This document shows, one piece after another, positions 1-9,982 of a DNA stretch of 64,000 nucleotides. The position numbers and the translations under genes are program-made. How positions within the stretch are numbered: the first letter of the stretch is position 1; the number at the start of each line of letters is the position of its first letter. Source of the DNA: Capniomyces stellatus (Eukaryota; Kickxellomycota; Harpellomycetes; Harpellales; Legeriomycetaceae); NCBI GenBank assembly GCA_001661515.1, contig LUVW01000042.1, forward strand, positions 38,213 to 102,212, written 5' to 3'. The notes beneath the pieces are model-generated. The model had not been told where the DNA came from. It saw nothing but the letters and a program-made list of their open reading frames with translations, and did no database searches.

Positions 1-19
1 AAAATATATAGATAAAGGT

Positions 20-2656
20 CTAGAACAGGCCCTTGAGCTTGGTTGCAAACTTTGCACAGATTGGCAGGGCAACACGCCACTTTATTGGATCAGAGTTGTA
101 GTTTGCAGGGTATCTATCAGTGGGTTTCTTAAACATGCTTTGTATAAAATCGTTGGTTTCTTTGGCCTTTCTCTTTTTGCTAAAGGCAACTGTGACGTGT
201 GGGATTCTGTTGCTACACGCGAGCTGCAGTAGAGAACTGCGTTCTATGTTGGTAGAGTCAGTAATTTGTGTAGCTATGTGGTTGGAGAGATGAGTCTTGA
301 CCAAAATGGGGTCAAGATTCAAGTCTTTGAGCTTATTGCAGTCGTTCACAAATGTCATCGAAGACACTCGAACAGCCAGAAAGTCGCTTGTGGCCATAAC
401 ATAGTCAATGGTGCAGGTTACGGCAAGCGGGTTTAAGGGATCAGCTGCATGGAGTTTGCTTGTAATCTCGGCATACGAGTCAAAAAGCTGTTTATTTTTG
501 CTGTTTGGTGTCTTGGCCGAGTCCTGGTGAACCAAGGTTACATGGCTGTCAGGGATTTGGAAGTCTGGATTCTGGCTCTCCAGGCTGTCCAGCATCAGAA
601 GAATCTTTTCGCGCGCAAACGGCAGTGTGTTGTTATAGGCCTCGACGTCAGATTTGCCGCCAGCACTTTTTCTCGAGTCTAAAATCTGTGTGTTTGAGCT
701 AATGATCGACTCGCGAATAATTGACAGAATGTCACCGTCTAAAGATAAACCGTAGTACCTAGGCTTGGACTTGGTCTTGGGTTTTGTAGCTGAAGAGGTA
801 ACGTTCTTCACCACCGTTGGCTTGTAGCTGAATGCAGACTCTAGCGCCCTGCTTATTTGGTTCTTGTCCGGAATAACGATTTTTTCGGGGAACAGTCTGT
901 TTAGCTCCTTGATAGCGGTGTTTAGATTGGTTTTAGAGTCGGCCAAGGGATCCATGTGTATGATTTCGTCAATCAGGCCATCGCTGGGCGACCCCTCAAT
1001 TAGTGGACGGAAGTCCTTGATAAACTTGGCCAGAACATGCTTGAAGTTTGGAGTCCTTGATGGAGTCAGCGATTGGTGGCCCTCACCTCTAGAAAACACC
1101 CGGTCTACAGCCTTGTTGAGCAGCTTATCCTTGTCAATTCTGCTACAGTCCCAATACAGAGCAACAACCTTGCAGCTCGGATCAACAGTCTTGATGAATT
1201 CGCACAGTGTTTTTCGCAGGTCTGGAACATGGTTGTTTCGATCAGCTATCACAAAGCTATTTTCATACAGCGCGGCGAGTATAGAGTTGTGAAACACTTC
1301 GCGAGGGTTTTTCTTGGCGGTTATGTTATCGTTCTGGACATGACCAAAACCAAACAGCTCCGAAAGCGCTAGAGACACCGTTGTTTTCCCACACGCTATA
1401 GTGGCCACCGTCATAATTACAACCTTGCTGCTGCTATTATCCTCGCTTATTTCACCACTTTCAACAGACTTGTTGTACTCTAGAAACCTGTTTCTCGCAT
1501 CGATGATACCAATGTTGTTCAGGTAGTCTTCAAACTTCTCTGGGTGGCTTTCGATCTGGCTAATAAACCACGCCGCATACTTTGTTGATAGCGGGTATTT
1601 GGTTTTAAATGGCGTTTTTTTTAGTATTCTTTTTGATATCTCTCGCCACTCTCTGTACATCAGATACGGCTCGTCGTACTTGATTTTAAACATGAATTTC
1701 TTTTGCGTATCTGTCCTATCACACCTAACCACAAATCCTTCAATCGAGCGTCCGTCCAGTACCGTTGACTCTCTTACTTCATCCGCCATCTTTCTCATAT
1801 CATCTAGCTGGTCAAAGCTGTAACATTTTGTTCGAAAAAACCCAAACTCATCCGCAACTGCCTGAACTGCCTCACTTGGCCAGGTATACAGCTCAACAGT
1901 GTTTCTATTTACACCATGGATATACAAACCACTATCCTCGGGCTTATACTCCAAAATATGCTCTTCGAATGTGTCGTCACACAGCTCAAACAAGGCCGTT
2001 ATTCCATAAGTGTTTAGAAATTTGGCAAAGTCCTTTTCGCTTTTGTTGACTTTTTGCAGGTGCCTCAGCACCCACTCTTTTCCTTTGTCAGCATGCATCG
2101 ACGACAGCGAGTTTTTGCTAGTCAACAGTAGCTCATCCTTCGTTGGCGCTGAAATAAGAATAATGCAACCATTCTCTTTAACTGTCAACTCGTACGGCCC
2201 TCTAGTATTCTCAACAATGTCCTCCCACTACAAACCCATTGATTGTAAATTTGTTAGTAACTATATAGTTGTTTTCTTATGTTATTTTTTTTTCGTGGTC
2301 TATTGTTATGTTAATATGAAAAGGTAACAGATTTAGCTTACAGTTGTGTTTTTTACATCTCCAATATTGTAGAATTTATCATAGCCTCTTATAACTATCG
2401 ACGCGGTGTTATCTTCTGAATTTGCTGTAAATAAACCGCGCGCCAAAGTTGGAAATGGACATGGTTTTTTGTAGTACAGGTGCTCAGTAAATTTCCAATT
2501 TGTGACTTCAATGTCCTGTATCTTTACAAGTTTTTTATGGACTACTGCCAACTTTCTGCTTTTATTGGTGAGCGTGTTTAATTCGGCAACCAAAGCATCT
2601 ATTTCTGTTCTTTCTTTGCTGCTTATTTTTAAAACCGGAATATCTTCGATCCTCAT
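20..2656 (-). CDS. TRL1: tRNA ligase, fungal Trl1 type (ligase, kinase and cyclic phosphodiesterase domains)
   Basis: This enzyme heals and joins tRNA exon halves after intron removal and, in yeast, also joins HAC1 mRNA during the unfolded protein response. Exons are 2342-2656 and 20-2227, giving 840 residues (yeast Trl1 has 827). The 114-nt intron has a GTAAGC donor, a TACTAAC branch site and a TAG acceptor. Splicing restores continuous sequence into the nucleotidyltransferase motif. Visible motifs are ARGLF (about residue 72), KENG with the AMP-accepting lysine at about 122, a P-loop ATIACGKTT (about 380-388) for the polynucleotide kinase, and two HVT motifs (SHVTLV and PHVTVAF) of the 2H-type phosphodiesterase at the C-terminus. 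The ATG at 2656 is chosen because the N-terminus then has the length usual for the family. An in-frame TTG lies six codons upstream, at 2674. The stop is 20 bases from the window edge, so the gene is complete. Confidence 0.93.
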
Positions 2657-3290
2657 TCTCAACGCTCTAAACAACCGGGGTTACTATGATTATTATATTA
2701 GTATCTCTTGCTAACGATCGATCCGTCTGATAGTTTCGAGAAGTTAACAAGTCTAGTGTAGATATCCTTCACACTGGCGATATAAATGATTGTGGGTCAA
2801 ATTTTGGAGTTTAAAATGGACTTATTTGTACAGTAAATGTTTTGATTCTAATTCACAAAAAAAAAAAAAACGAGACTGTAGCTTCCAAATTTTATTTAAA
2901 AATCCCAATTCATTTTTGCGTCGGTTTGATCAAATCAAAACAAGCGGATTTTCTGTTAAAAACTGCGCATCTTGTTACTTTTCCAGCAAAGATATTCTTC
3001 AGTATTCTTTTCAAATTTTTACTAGGTGCTACGGGAAGGAGGAAGGGGGGAAGAGAAAGACGTAGTTGGCGGTATTGATTGTGTTATAACACCAATCGAT
3101 GTTTAAGATGGATCTAGCGGCTCAGGCAGCTTGAATATCACTTGGAACAACTGCGGCAAACATAAGCAGATAAAGCTTTACAAGCTTACGAGCTTATGCT
3201 CTTACCATACTTGGTTTTTTTTATAGCGCAGTAGCAAACTTCAGTAGGCTTTCTTTGTTCACTTGCTTGTTTGGCCAAGTAATTAAGTGG

Positions 3291-3377
3291 GTACACCTTG
3301 ATTTACTTTATTTTATTTTATTTATATGGTTTATTGGCAACAGAATCAACACAACAAAAACATTGTACACCTTGATT
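3291..3377 (-). mobile_element. Short 5'-truncated retroposon-like copy with 13-bp direct repeats
   Basis: A 61-bp insert (3304-3364) is flanked by perfect 13-bp direct repeats, GTACACCTTGATT, at 3291-3303 and 3365-3377. Read on the minus strand the insert contains TTGTTGTGTTGATTCTG, then TTGCCAATAAACC, and ends in an A-rich tail of repeated ATAAA units. The same 3' end recurs near 8866, 17213, 24446 and 52609. Direct repeats of this length plus an A-rich tail fit target-primed reverse transcription. The family assignment is inference. Confidence 0.6.
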
Positions 3378-4784
3378 GTACCTGGCTTTTAGCCTTAGAT
3401 GTATTTTATTTTTGGTGCAATGTTGTTGTATGCTGTTGTGGTATTGAGCAAAAGGCTAATAATACACTGACTCAACCCAGTTGCGCCAAAGCGGTAAAAA
3501 TAAATTATACTGAAGACAAATTCAACTCAACTCAACTCGAGTTTTTTTTAAAACAAGCATGGAATGCACCGAGTTTATGCACTAATGATGGTATTCGAAC
3601 ACGAAAGAACCTGAAAGATTTTTTGAGACTAGGAACATAATTTTGACTACTTATGCAGTCTTGGCTAATAGGTTCAGTTCTTGCTCACATGGTTTAAGGG
3701 TTTAGCAAATAGTTGCAGTTAACATTTGGCAACATGACAAAAAGGCCGCTAATAAAATCAAGCTGATTCAATCTTATTACTAATAGCATTGTTTGGGTTA
3801 GACTCAAGTTGGTAATTTTTTTTACTAACCAGGCTTTTCCAAATAAAAATGGGAAGGGGAATTGGGTTCGAGTGGGTAAAATGATGAGGGGAGGAGAGGA
3901 TATTGTTGTTTTGGCAAGAGCAATAGTATGTGTTTTTTTTCAACGACTTTTAGAGATTTCGAGCCTGATTCATTCATAGCTCTTATCGATTGAACCATGG
4001 GGTTGTTTAAAACGTAGACAAATTTGAGTTCAGTTAAAAGTTACTAGCAAAATGGGCATAAAGAGTTGAGAATAAATGCACCGCATTTAAAACACTCTTC
4101 CCGGGCTGTTACGCAGAAATTAGAAGAGTGGATGACATTGTTGTAGTCAATTAATTGTTAGGAAGCTCTTTAAACGTAAATGGAAAAAAAAGGACAAAAT
4201 TTGATTACTAAGCTTAACTTCCTTAATTTGAATTAAAATATATTAGAGAGCCATTCGTTGTTAAATACTTCAGGTAAGTTTATTGGCCTGAACAAGGGAA
4301 ATTCTGGTTAGGAGAAGTTTATCATTGGAATCTGACATATCAACTAAATAAATATTTATTGGCTTCGTAAAGTTATAAAACAGAAGGAACTGAAAGAAAG
4401 GCAGAGCTACAAAGAGAAAAGGACTCGGGTATCAAAAAAAACGAGAAATGAAAAAATAGGGGGTGGAGAGGAATTTAAGCCGATAGAAAAATAATTATAG
4501 AGAAAAATGGTACAAGAAAATAATGCATTAGAAAAAGAAAAAGGAGAAAACAAGACTACAGAATGGAGTGTAATTTAAAGGATAAATTAGTTTTGGATAT
4601 CAGGTGTGAATATAAAGCAAAAGTCGGTTGTACTGCAATAGCTGTTTTAGCATTAATTGTACACCTTAACAGCGCTATACACAGTATACAAAAGTAAAAT
4701 AGAATAAATAAATATCTTGTCGTAACAAAGGTTACTCTAATTACACACTCATAGATTGCTTGAAAACTTTGAATCAACTATAAA

Positions 4785-4841
4785 GCACACACACACACAC
4801 ATTCACGCACAAACACGCACAAACACACACAAACACACACT
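4785..4841. repeat. AC-rich microsatellite
   Basis: The sequence is an imperfect run of AC dinucleotides with CACGCACAAA interruptions, about 400 bp upstream of the RING ligase start codon. It is a simple repeat and no function is implied. Confidence 0.85.
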
Positions 4842-5248
4842 TGTAAAGTATTTAAACCCAGATTAGGTGAAAATAACAATATAATCCAAAAAGATAGCTA
4901 AAAGGTGGATTAATTGGACAATTGGAGACGAAATCAAAGCTGTAATCACAAAAGTAGAAAACAGGGAGGGAAACAACCGAAAATCAGCGGTGTACCGGAA
5001 TTTGAAAGATACTAAACAAAGGTATTGAAGGGAGGCTATAAAGAAGGGAGCCAAAAGATCGAGTATAAATCCAGAGAGTAGGACAAAATAAAACAGCAAT
5101 ATCAATAGTAGAAGCAAAAGTAGTAGCAGAGGGGGAATTATAAAAGTTGGTAGTAAGATAATATTTAAACCAAATTCTTTCAAGACCAAACTCATTGGAT
5201 TAATCAACAAGGGGAAAAGGGAGCACATTAGTAAAACAATAGGAAACG

Positions 5249-8200
5249 ATGGGGCAGGCTAGCAGCACAATTAAAGAAGAGTATGATGAGAATTCGGTAA
5301 GGAGAGAGCAAGCATATTCGCAGGAAGGCCTGAATGGGCGAAAAGATAGTATGGATAGCGATACGCCAAATGCCAAGGTGCAAAAAACAGTAGACAATAA
5401 TGGGATTGAGAGTAAACACAGCACAAGCTCTAGTTCGATCAGCAGGACACTGGATTACAACCCAATGCTGGAACATAACAACACGCATTACAATGTTTCA
5501 GGCTCATCTTCGCATAGCGTGCTAAAAACAGAGGAGAATGGGGAAACAATAATCAACAACAGCCGGAAGAAAAGGAAGCGAGCGGCTCGGCAGGAAACGT
5601 CTGTGCAGTTTTACAACTCGAAAAGCAGAGAATTAGGATCAGAGAGCTGTGAAAGTATGGAAAATAACAACGAAGCGAAAGAAGGGCACCACGAGGTGCA
5701 GGAATACAGGGCTGAGCAAAATGAAGCTGAGAGTAGTGCTGATGTAAAGAGGGACGCGATGGATACAGTAGATGTAGGGTTAGAGATTAAATGTAGCGAT
5801 AAAGAACCAGAGAGTTTAGCAACAGAGGCACAAGAAAAGGATGTGAGTAACGAGAAGGAGGATGAAGAGGCGGTTGCCGATGAAGCTAACGAGGAGCAAA
5901 CACAGCGAACAGAAACAATAGATGCATCTAGTCTGATGGAACCGGTGGTGCCGATGGAAGAGAATGGAGGTATTGGGGAAGTGCAAGAGCGAGTAGTTAT
6001 AGAAAACGCAGAAGCAGAGGTGGCAGGGGTGAGCCCAAATAATTTATTGGCAGTGGCAGTTGCTAGATCGGTGATTAGAGCAACACGGCTGGAATTCAGC
6101 AGAAATCACCAAAGACAACAAGATGAATTGCGGCTACAAGCCCAAGTCCAAGCCCAAGCCCAAAGTCAAACACAAACACAAAGCCAAGAACAAAATCAAA
6201 CACAAAATCAGAGCCAATCGGATAGCGAGGCTATACAGACACAAAACCAAAATCAGAACCAAAATCAAGAAGAACAAAGGCAAGGGCAAGGGCAAGGGCA
6301 AGAACAAGGGCAAGAACAAGAACAAGGGCAAGGACAAAGTGAAGCGAATAGACCCATAAATGGGGAAAATATATGGCCGATTTTACAAGGTAGTATAGTC
6401 CAGGAGCTGGAAATGGGGATTGGGCGGTTTATTCTAGAAATTTTAAACTCGAACGTTAATTTAGTAAATCCAACAGAACGAGAACAGCCTTTACAAGCAG
6501 AGATGCCCGCTACAACGGCACAGTCTGGAGAAGCGAATAGAGAACAGGGACCAGCAACTGATCATGATTCAAGTCAACCGTCCCAAGCCCAGAATGTGCT
6601 TCCAGCTAGCCAGAGCTCAGACATATTCCCAACACTAAACCGACCACGCAGCCAAACAGAAAACCAGACAGAAGAGTTTTCTGCTGCACAACCAAGTTCT
6701 TTTAGCCGGCCAGGCGTAATGCCAGACACGGCATACAATGGCAATGTTGAGGGGCTGGTAGGGTTTAACAATGAGCAAACTGAAGGCGAGAATGTCGGGT
6801 ATATTGATATTCCAGGAAACTACCAGTTCAGAGTGTTTCCGATTCTCCCAGAATCTGCTAGATCGCCAGCACAAGTAGAAGTACAAGCGGAGGCAGAATC
6901 TGCCCAGCCAACCAACCACAACACAAATATTTCGGAGTCACAGATAGATACAGATAGCCACATGGCACCAGAGCCAAACACAGTGGGAGGTGTTGAGAGC
7001 GGTGGTAACAGAGTAGGTGCTGAAGTTGGCGTTGCTGCCGGCAGTAGTGGAGTGGGTTTATCAGAGAGAAATGGCGAATCGACTGACAACGATCACCCAG
7101 AAATAATAGAGGGTGGATCTAGTGTAGAGGGTGGGTCTAGTGTAGAGGGCAGCAGGTCTGCAGACAGCACAGAGACACCAACAACACTGCCAGACCATAA
7201 TTCAGACTCTAATCCCAACAATATTTCAGACTCAAATATTGCTCAGAATACACTGGACCAAGATCAGATCATGCAAACCACACAGCGAGAGGCTTTGCGA
7301 AGAATGTTGCACAATCAAAACGCAGGCCAGCAGCAGATTCCGGTCATCATAGTTGGTGTTCAGTCCAGAACAGCTGCTGAAATAAGCAATATGTCTGCTT
7401 TTAGGCCCCAGGCTGCTGCAAACCCGCAAGCACAGCCTGGAATTGACAGTGATGACCACCACCGCCAGCCCGGCAGAATCCGGTCGATGTTGGGTGGCTT
7501 GTATAATAGAATTTCGCGGTTTATGCCAAGCTTTGTTTCTGACACTAATCAGCATGAACCACCAGCCAATCCTGAGTCTGAACTGCCATCTCTTTCTGAA
7601 ACGTTGAGCAGCGCCCTGAATTTGCCGCCACCTAGCAACGACCCTGGCTTTGGTTCAGGTGCACAGCCCATGGGCTCTTCTAGTGAACAACAACAACAGC
7701 CAAACAATGGGCTTGTAGTATACGTGTTTGCTACTTCCTTTGCGCTTTCTCACCCTCTACTGCTCTCGTTCCTTGCATCCTCTTTGTTTCCAGGCTTGAT
7801 GGACAGCACCAACGATGCCTTTTTGGCAAACTCAAATGGTGGACAGCTCTATGACGACTTTATGGCTTTTGCCGAGCTGCTGGGTCAAGTGCGTCCTCTT
7901 ACTGCATCCATGGCTGATGTTGAGTCTCAGCTGCCTGTTTATGAGTACTCATTGGAGCCTATTAAACGCAGGCTGACCAGGTTTGTTAGTGAGCCTGAAA
8001 TAAACTCCAAAACCCAAACCACCGACCCCGCAAAGGCTGCTCAGACTACTACTGTAGATGGGCCAGACAATCTGGATTCTTATTCGCTCTCTGCTGAAAT
8101 CAAGGTTCAGCTACCAGGCGATGTTTCTGATCAGCCTGGCTCTGAAGCTCCCGAAAATAGCGCCTGCTTAAACAACAACGACAGCAGTGATGGTGACGAA

Positions 8201-8434
8201 GAAGAAGTGATAGTTGGTGTAGGCAGACTGATGAGTTGCAAAGAGGCTGACCCAATCCCACTTTTGTCCGCCGAAAAGTGCTTGGTCTGTTTAGAAGAGT
8301 TTAAGATTGGCGAAATGCTGCGCGTTTTGAGCTGTAGACACGGCTTCCACTCTGACTGCGTTGCTTCTTGGATCACTAAGGGAGCCAATAGATGTCCGGT
8401 ATGCCGTGCTGAAGCTGTAAAAACCTCTACCTGA
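5249..8434 (+). CDS. RING-H2 E3 ubiquitin ligase, predicted N-myristoylated, with a long Gln/Ser-rich disordered region
   Basis: A single exon encodes 1,061 residues. The C-terminus carries a complete C3H2C3 RING-H2 finger with C1011, C1014, C1029, H1031, H1034, C1037, C1049 and C1052. It is preceded by a conserved helical block (about residues 825-900, beginning VVYVFATSF and including FAELLGQVRP) and an IPVIIVGVQSR segment. All three are typical of a fungal RING family that includes S. pombe SPBP4H10.07. The rest is disordered, with Gln-rich QAQAQ/QNQNQ/QGQGQ tracts (about 292-362) and a GGSSVE repeat. The protein begins MGQASST, which fits an N-myristoylation signal (Gly2, Ser6), so membrane anchoring is likely but inferred. 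The role is presumably E2-dependent ubiquitin transfer; the substrate is unknown. The start is the first ATG of the frame and creates the MG motif. Confidence 0.88.
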   Translation: MGQASSTIKEEYDENSVRREQAYSQEGLNGRKDSMDSDTPNAKVQKTVDNNGIESKHSTSSSSISRTLDYNPMLEHNNTHYNVSGSSSHSVLKTEENGETIINNSRKKRKRAARQETSVQFYNSKSRELGSESCESMENNNEAKEGHHEVQEYRAEQNEAESSADVKRDAMDTVDVGLEIKCSDKEPESLATEAQEKDVSNEKEDEEAVADEANEEQTQRTETIDASSLMEPVVPMEENGGIGEVQERVVIENAEAEVAGVSPNNLLAVAVARSVIRATRLEFSRNHQRQQDELRLQAQVQAQAQSQTQTQSQEQNQTQNQSQSDSEAIQTQNQNQNQNQEEQRQGQGQGQEQGQEQEQGQGQSEANRPINGENIWPILQGSIVQELEMGIGRFILEILNSNVNLVNPTEREQPLQAEMPATTAQSGEANREQGPATDHDSSQPSQAQNVLPASQSSDIFPTLNRPRSQTENQTEEFSAAQPSSFSRPGVMPDTAYNGNVEGLVGFNNEQTEGENVGYIDIPGNYQFRVFPILPESARSPAQVEVQAEAESAQPTNHNTNISESQIDTDSHMAPEPNTVGGVESGGNRVGAEVGVAAGSSGVGLSERNGESTDNDHPEIIEGGSSVEGGSSVEGSRSADSTETPTTLPDHNSDSNPNNISDSNIAQNTLDQDQIMQTTQREALRRMLHNQNAGQQQIPVIIVGVQSRTAAEISNMSAFRPQAAANPQAQPGIDSDDHHRQPGRIRSMLGGLYNRISRFMPSFVSDTNQHEPPANPESELPSLSETLSSALNLPPPSNDPGFGSGAQPMGSSSEQQQQPNNGLVVYVFATSFALSHPLLLSFLASSLFPGLMDSTNDAFLANSNGGQLYDDFMAFAELLGQVRPLTASMADVESQLPVYEYSLEPIKRRLTRFVSEPEINSKTQTTDPAKAAQTTTVDGPDNLDSYSLSAEIKVQLPGDVSDQPGSEAPENSACLNNNDSSDGDEEEVIVGVGRLMSCKEADPIPLLSAEKCLVCLEEFKIGEMLRVLSCRHGFHSDCVASWITKGANRCPVCRAEAVKTST

Positions 8435-8520
8435 TTATAGAGTTTCGATCGCTTAAAAAATTATTTCTTTTTTTTTCATTATTTTATTCAGTTTATTATC
8501 TTGTTTTTATTCATTTTTTT

Positions 8521-8784
8521 TTGTCTATACAAATAATAATAATTGTAATCACGATCACGATCAACATTGAGCTCCTGGGAGAGGAGTTAAAACAACCAAC
8601 CGCCAAGATTCTCAAGAATCCTGACACCCTTGGCGCCAAGACGATGCTGGCAACAGCGTCGTTTTTGGAGGCCATCCACAAACCCCGTTACTTGATCCTG
8701 TCCAGGCTTAAAGTAGCACCAATCTTCCTGAACCAATGCCCATCGGGTACGGACGATCTAATTGGTCGAAGGGGTGTTGGATAA
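8521..8784 (+). pseudogene. Possible retroelement coding remnant
   Basis: An 87-codon open frame begins with an AT-rich, Ile/Thr-rich leader that is probably not coding. It then enters a GC-richer block encoding a hydrophilic sequence with LGAKTMLATASFLEA and SRLKVAPIFLNQ, and ends at TAA 8782-8784. Base composition differs sharply from the flanks. Just downstream (8820-8855) is sequence matching the 5' part of the dispersed element's 3' region, in the same orientation. That order, coding end followed by 3' UTR, suggests the 3' end of a longer retroelement. I do not recognise the protein family, and it could instead be a relic of an ordinary gene. Confidence 0.35.
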
Positions 8785-8819
8785 TAGAGTCATTTGACAT
8801 GTCAAAATAGTACAGTGTT

Positions 8820-8855
8820 CTATAGTATTTTTATGGTGTTGTTTGAGTTTGTAAA
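8820..8855 (+). repeat. Fragment of the dispersed element, plus orientation
   Basis: The sequence TAGTATTTTTATGGTGTTG and the bases after it match, with few differences, the first part of the minus-strand copy at 8866-8950 read in reverse. The two therefore form an imperfect inverted repeat with arms of about 28 bp. This copy lacks the CCAATAAACC end. Confidence 0.5.
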
Positions 8856-8856
8856 T

Positions 8857-8959
8857 TAAGCCGAGCTTATTTTATTTATGTGGTTTATTGGAAATAGAAT
8901 CAACACAACAAAACATACAATTTTAAACAATACCATAAAATACTATAAAATAAGCCGAG
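8857..8959 (-). mobile_element. Dispersed retroposon-like copy with 9-bp direct repeats
   Basis: The 85-bp insert (8866-8950) lies between two copies of TAAGCCGAG (8857-8865 and 8951-8959). On the minus strand it reads TAGTATTTTATGGTATTG, then TGTTTTGTTGTGTTGATTC, then TTTCCAATAAACCACATAAA, and ends in an A-rich tail. It aligns over nearly its whole length with the plus-strand copy at 24446-24523. Confidence 0.6.
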
Positions 8960-9016
8960 TTTTATTATTAACCTTAAGAAATAAACAAAAAAGTAATAAA
9001 AAGAAATTAAGAGCGT

Positions 9017-9982
9017 TTAAGGAGTTGGTGTAGTCAGATATTCCTTTGTTAGCCCAGTGGCAGCACTGATAAAGCCTATGTACTTGTATACATTAGTATA
9101 GACACCGACTATATTTTCGTTTCCACACTTTTCAACAAAATCCATTGTAGCAATCCAAGTTCCAAAACTTGTGATTCCAGCCAGGTACTCGACGCCGTTT
9201 CTGATTATGACAATGGGACCACCGCTATCACCGCTGCAAGTATCGCTGCCTGGCTTGTTTCCAGTGCAGATCTGGGAGCCTTTGTCGTTTCCTTGAAATG
9301 CGCTGTATTTTTTGTTGCACTCTTGTTTTGTGATTGTGTTGATTGTTACTTCTTTCAGTCTTGGCGACATTGTTGTTCCGTCTTTCTTTGTTGCTCCCCA
9401 TCCAAGCGCGAGTAGCTGGGTGTTATCTTCAATGGGTTTATTGTTGATTTTTGCTGGTCGTGTTGTTACTTTGGTTTTCAACTTTAGCAAGGCGATGTCG
9501 TTCTAACGTTTTTTTTTTTTTTTTTTTTTTTTTTTTGTTAAATTAAAATTTTAGATTAGTACAATGAACAATAATGCTTGTATATTTGGAGTACAATGAT
9601 TTTGATTTATATTGGATCTGATTCAACTTACATCTAGACTTTTGCTGTTGTACTTTGCATGTATCAGTCCTCTAACCACCTCGATCCCACCGCCCATATC
9701 AAACTCGTTCTTTCCCACGGTCACTTTAAAGTCGTTCAAGTAACCACCAAACACACAGTGTGCTGCTGTCATCACCCACTCATCGCTAATCAGCGTTGCT
9801 CCGCAAAATATGCTTCGGCGGAAATCGATCAGGTACGATGCATACGGATGTGCGTTTTCTTGGGACTCTGTTCCGCCAATTATCCGTGTGTTGTTTTTCA
9901 GACTTGCGGCTTTGCTTAGCATTACCGTTGACACCAACAACATAGCATAATTAGCCATTTTATTTACATTAGCGTACCTCAT
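9017..9982 (-). CDS. Secreted trypsin-like serine protease (S1 family)
   Basis: Exons are 9632-9982 and 9017-9502, giving 278 residues. The 129-nt intron has a GTAAGT donor, a TACTAAT branch site (9555-9561) and a TTAG acceptor. Splicing joins LD to NDIALLKL and so restores the catalytic Asp motif. A hydrophobic signal peptide (MANYAMLLVSTVMLSKA) is followed by a short propeptide and the activation site TR/IIGG. The catalytic triad is H75 (TAAHC), D119 and S210 (CSGDSGGP). D204, six residues before the catalytic Ser, corresponds to chymotrypsin D189 and predicts cleavage after Lys or Arg. The ATG at 9958 gives a cleaner signal peptide than the one at 9982, and either could be used. Trypsins of this kind are patchily distributed in fungi and often found in insect-associated species, which is family knowledge rather than evidence about this organism. 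Confidence 0.92.
9503..9631 (-). other. Intron of the trypsin gene with a 28-nt poly(A) before the 3' splice site
   Basis: On the coding strand, A28 (9509-9536 in plus coordinates) lies between the branch site and CGTTAG. There is no pyrimidine tract. Confidence 0.85.

Larger units (their letters stand above)
2657..5248. other. Intergenic region with a retroposon copy and an AC-repeat
   Basis: This region lies between the divergent TRL1 (-) and RING ligase (+) genes, so it should hold both promoters. It is AT-rich. It contains a short flanked repeat copy (3291-3377) and an AC-rich microsatellite (4785-4841). Small open frames here have no recognisable motifs and no spliced continuation that I could build. 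I see no further gene. Confidence 0.6.
8435..9016. other. Intergenic spacer containing retroelement-like sequence
   Basis: These 582 bp separate the convergent RING ligase (+) and trypsin (-) genes. An AT-rich 3' flank (8435-8565) is followed by a distinctly GC-richer block (about 8566-8783) with an open frame. After that come two opposed fragments of the dispersed element, at 8820-8855 (+) and 8866-8950 (-). Confidence 0.6.

Noticed and set aside
3864..3882. GGGTTCGAGTGGG resembling a tRNA T arm
   Set aside because: No acceptor, anticodon or D arm can be folded around it.
6123..6359. Additional long open frames on both strands inside the RING ligase gene (Lys-rich on plus, Leu-rich on minus)
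   Set aside because: They are shadows of the CAA/GGGCAA coding repeats. They lack family signatures and lie entirely inside a well-supported gene.
8820..8950. Inverted repeat that could be read as a single hairpin transposon (MITE)
   Set aside because: The shared sequences also occur singly elsewhere, the right half has its own 9-bp direct repeats, and the left half lacks the 3' core. Two opposed retroposon fragments explain it better.
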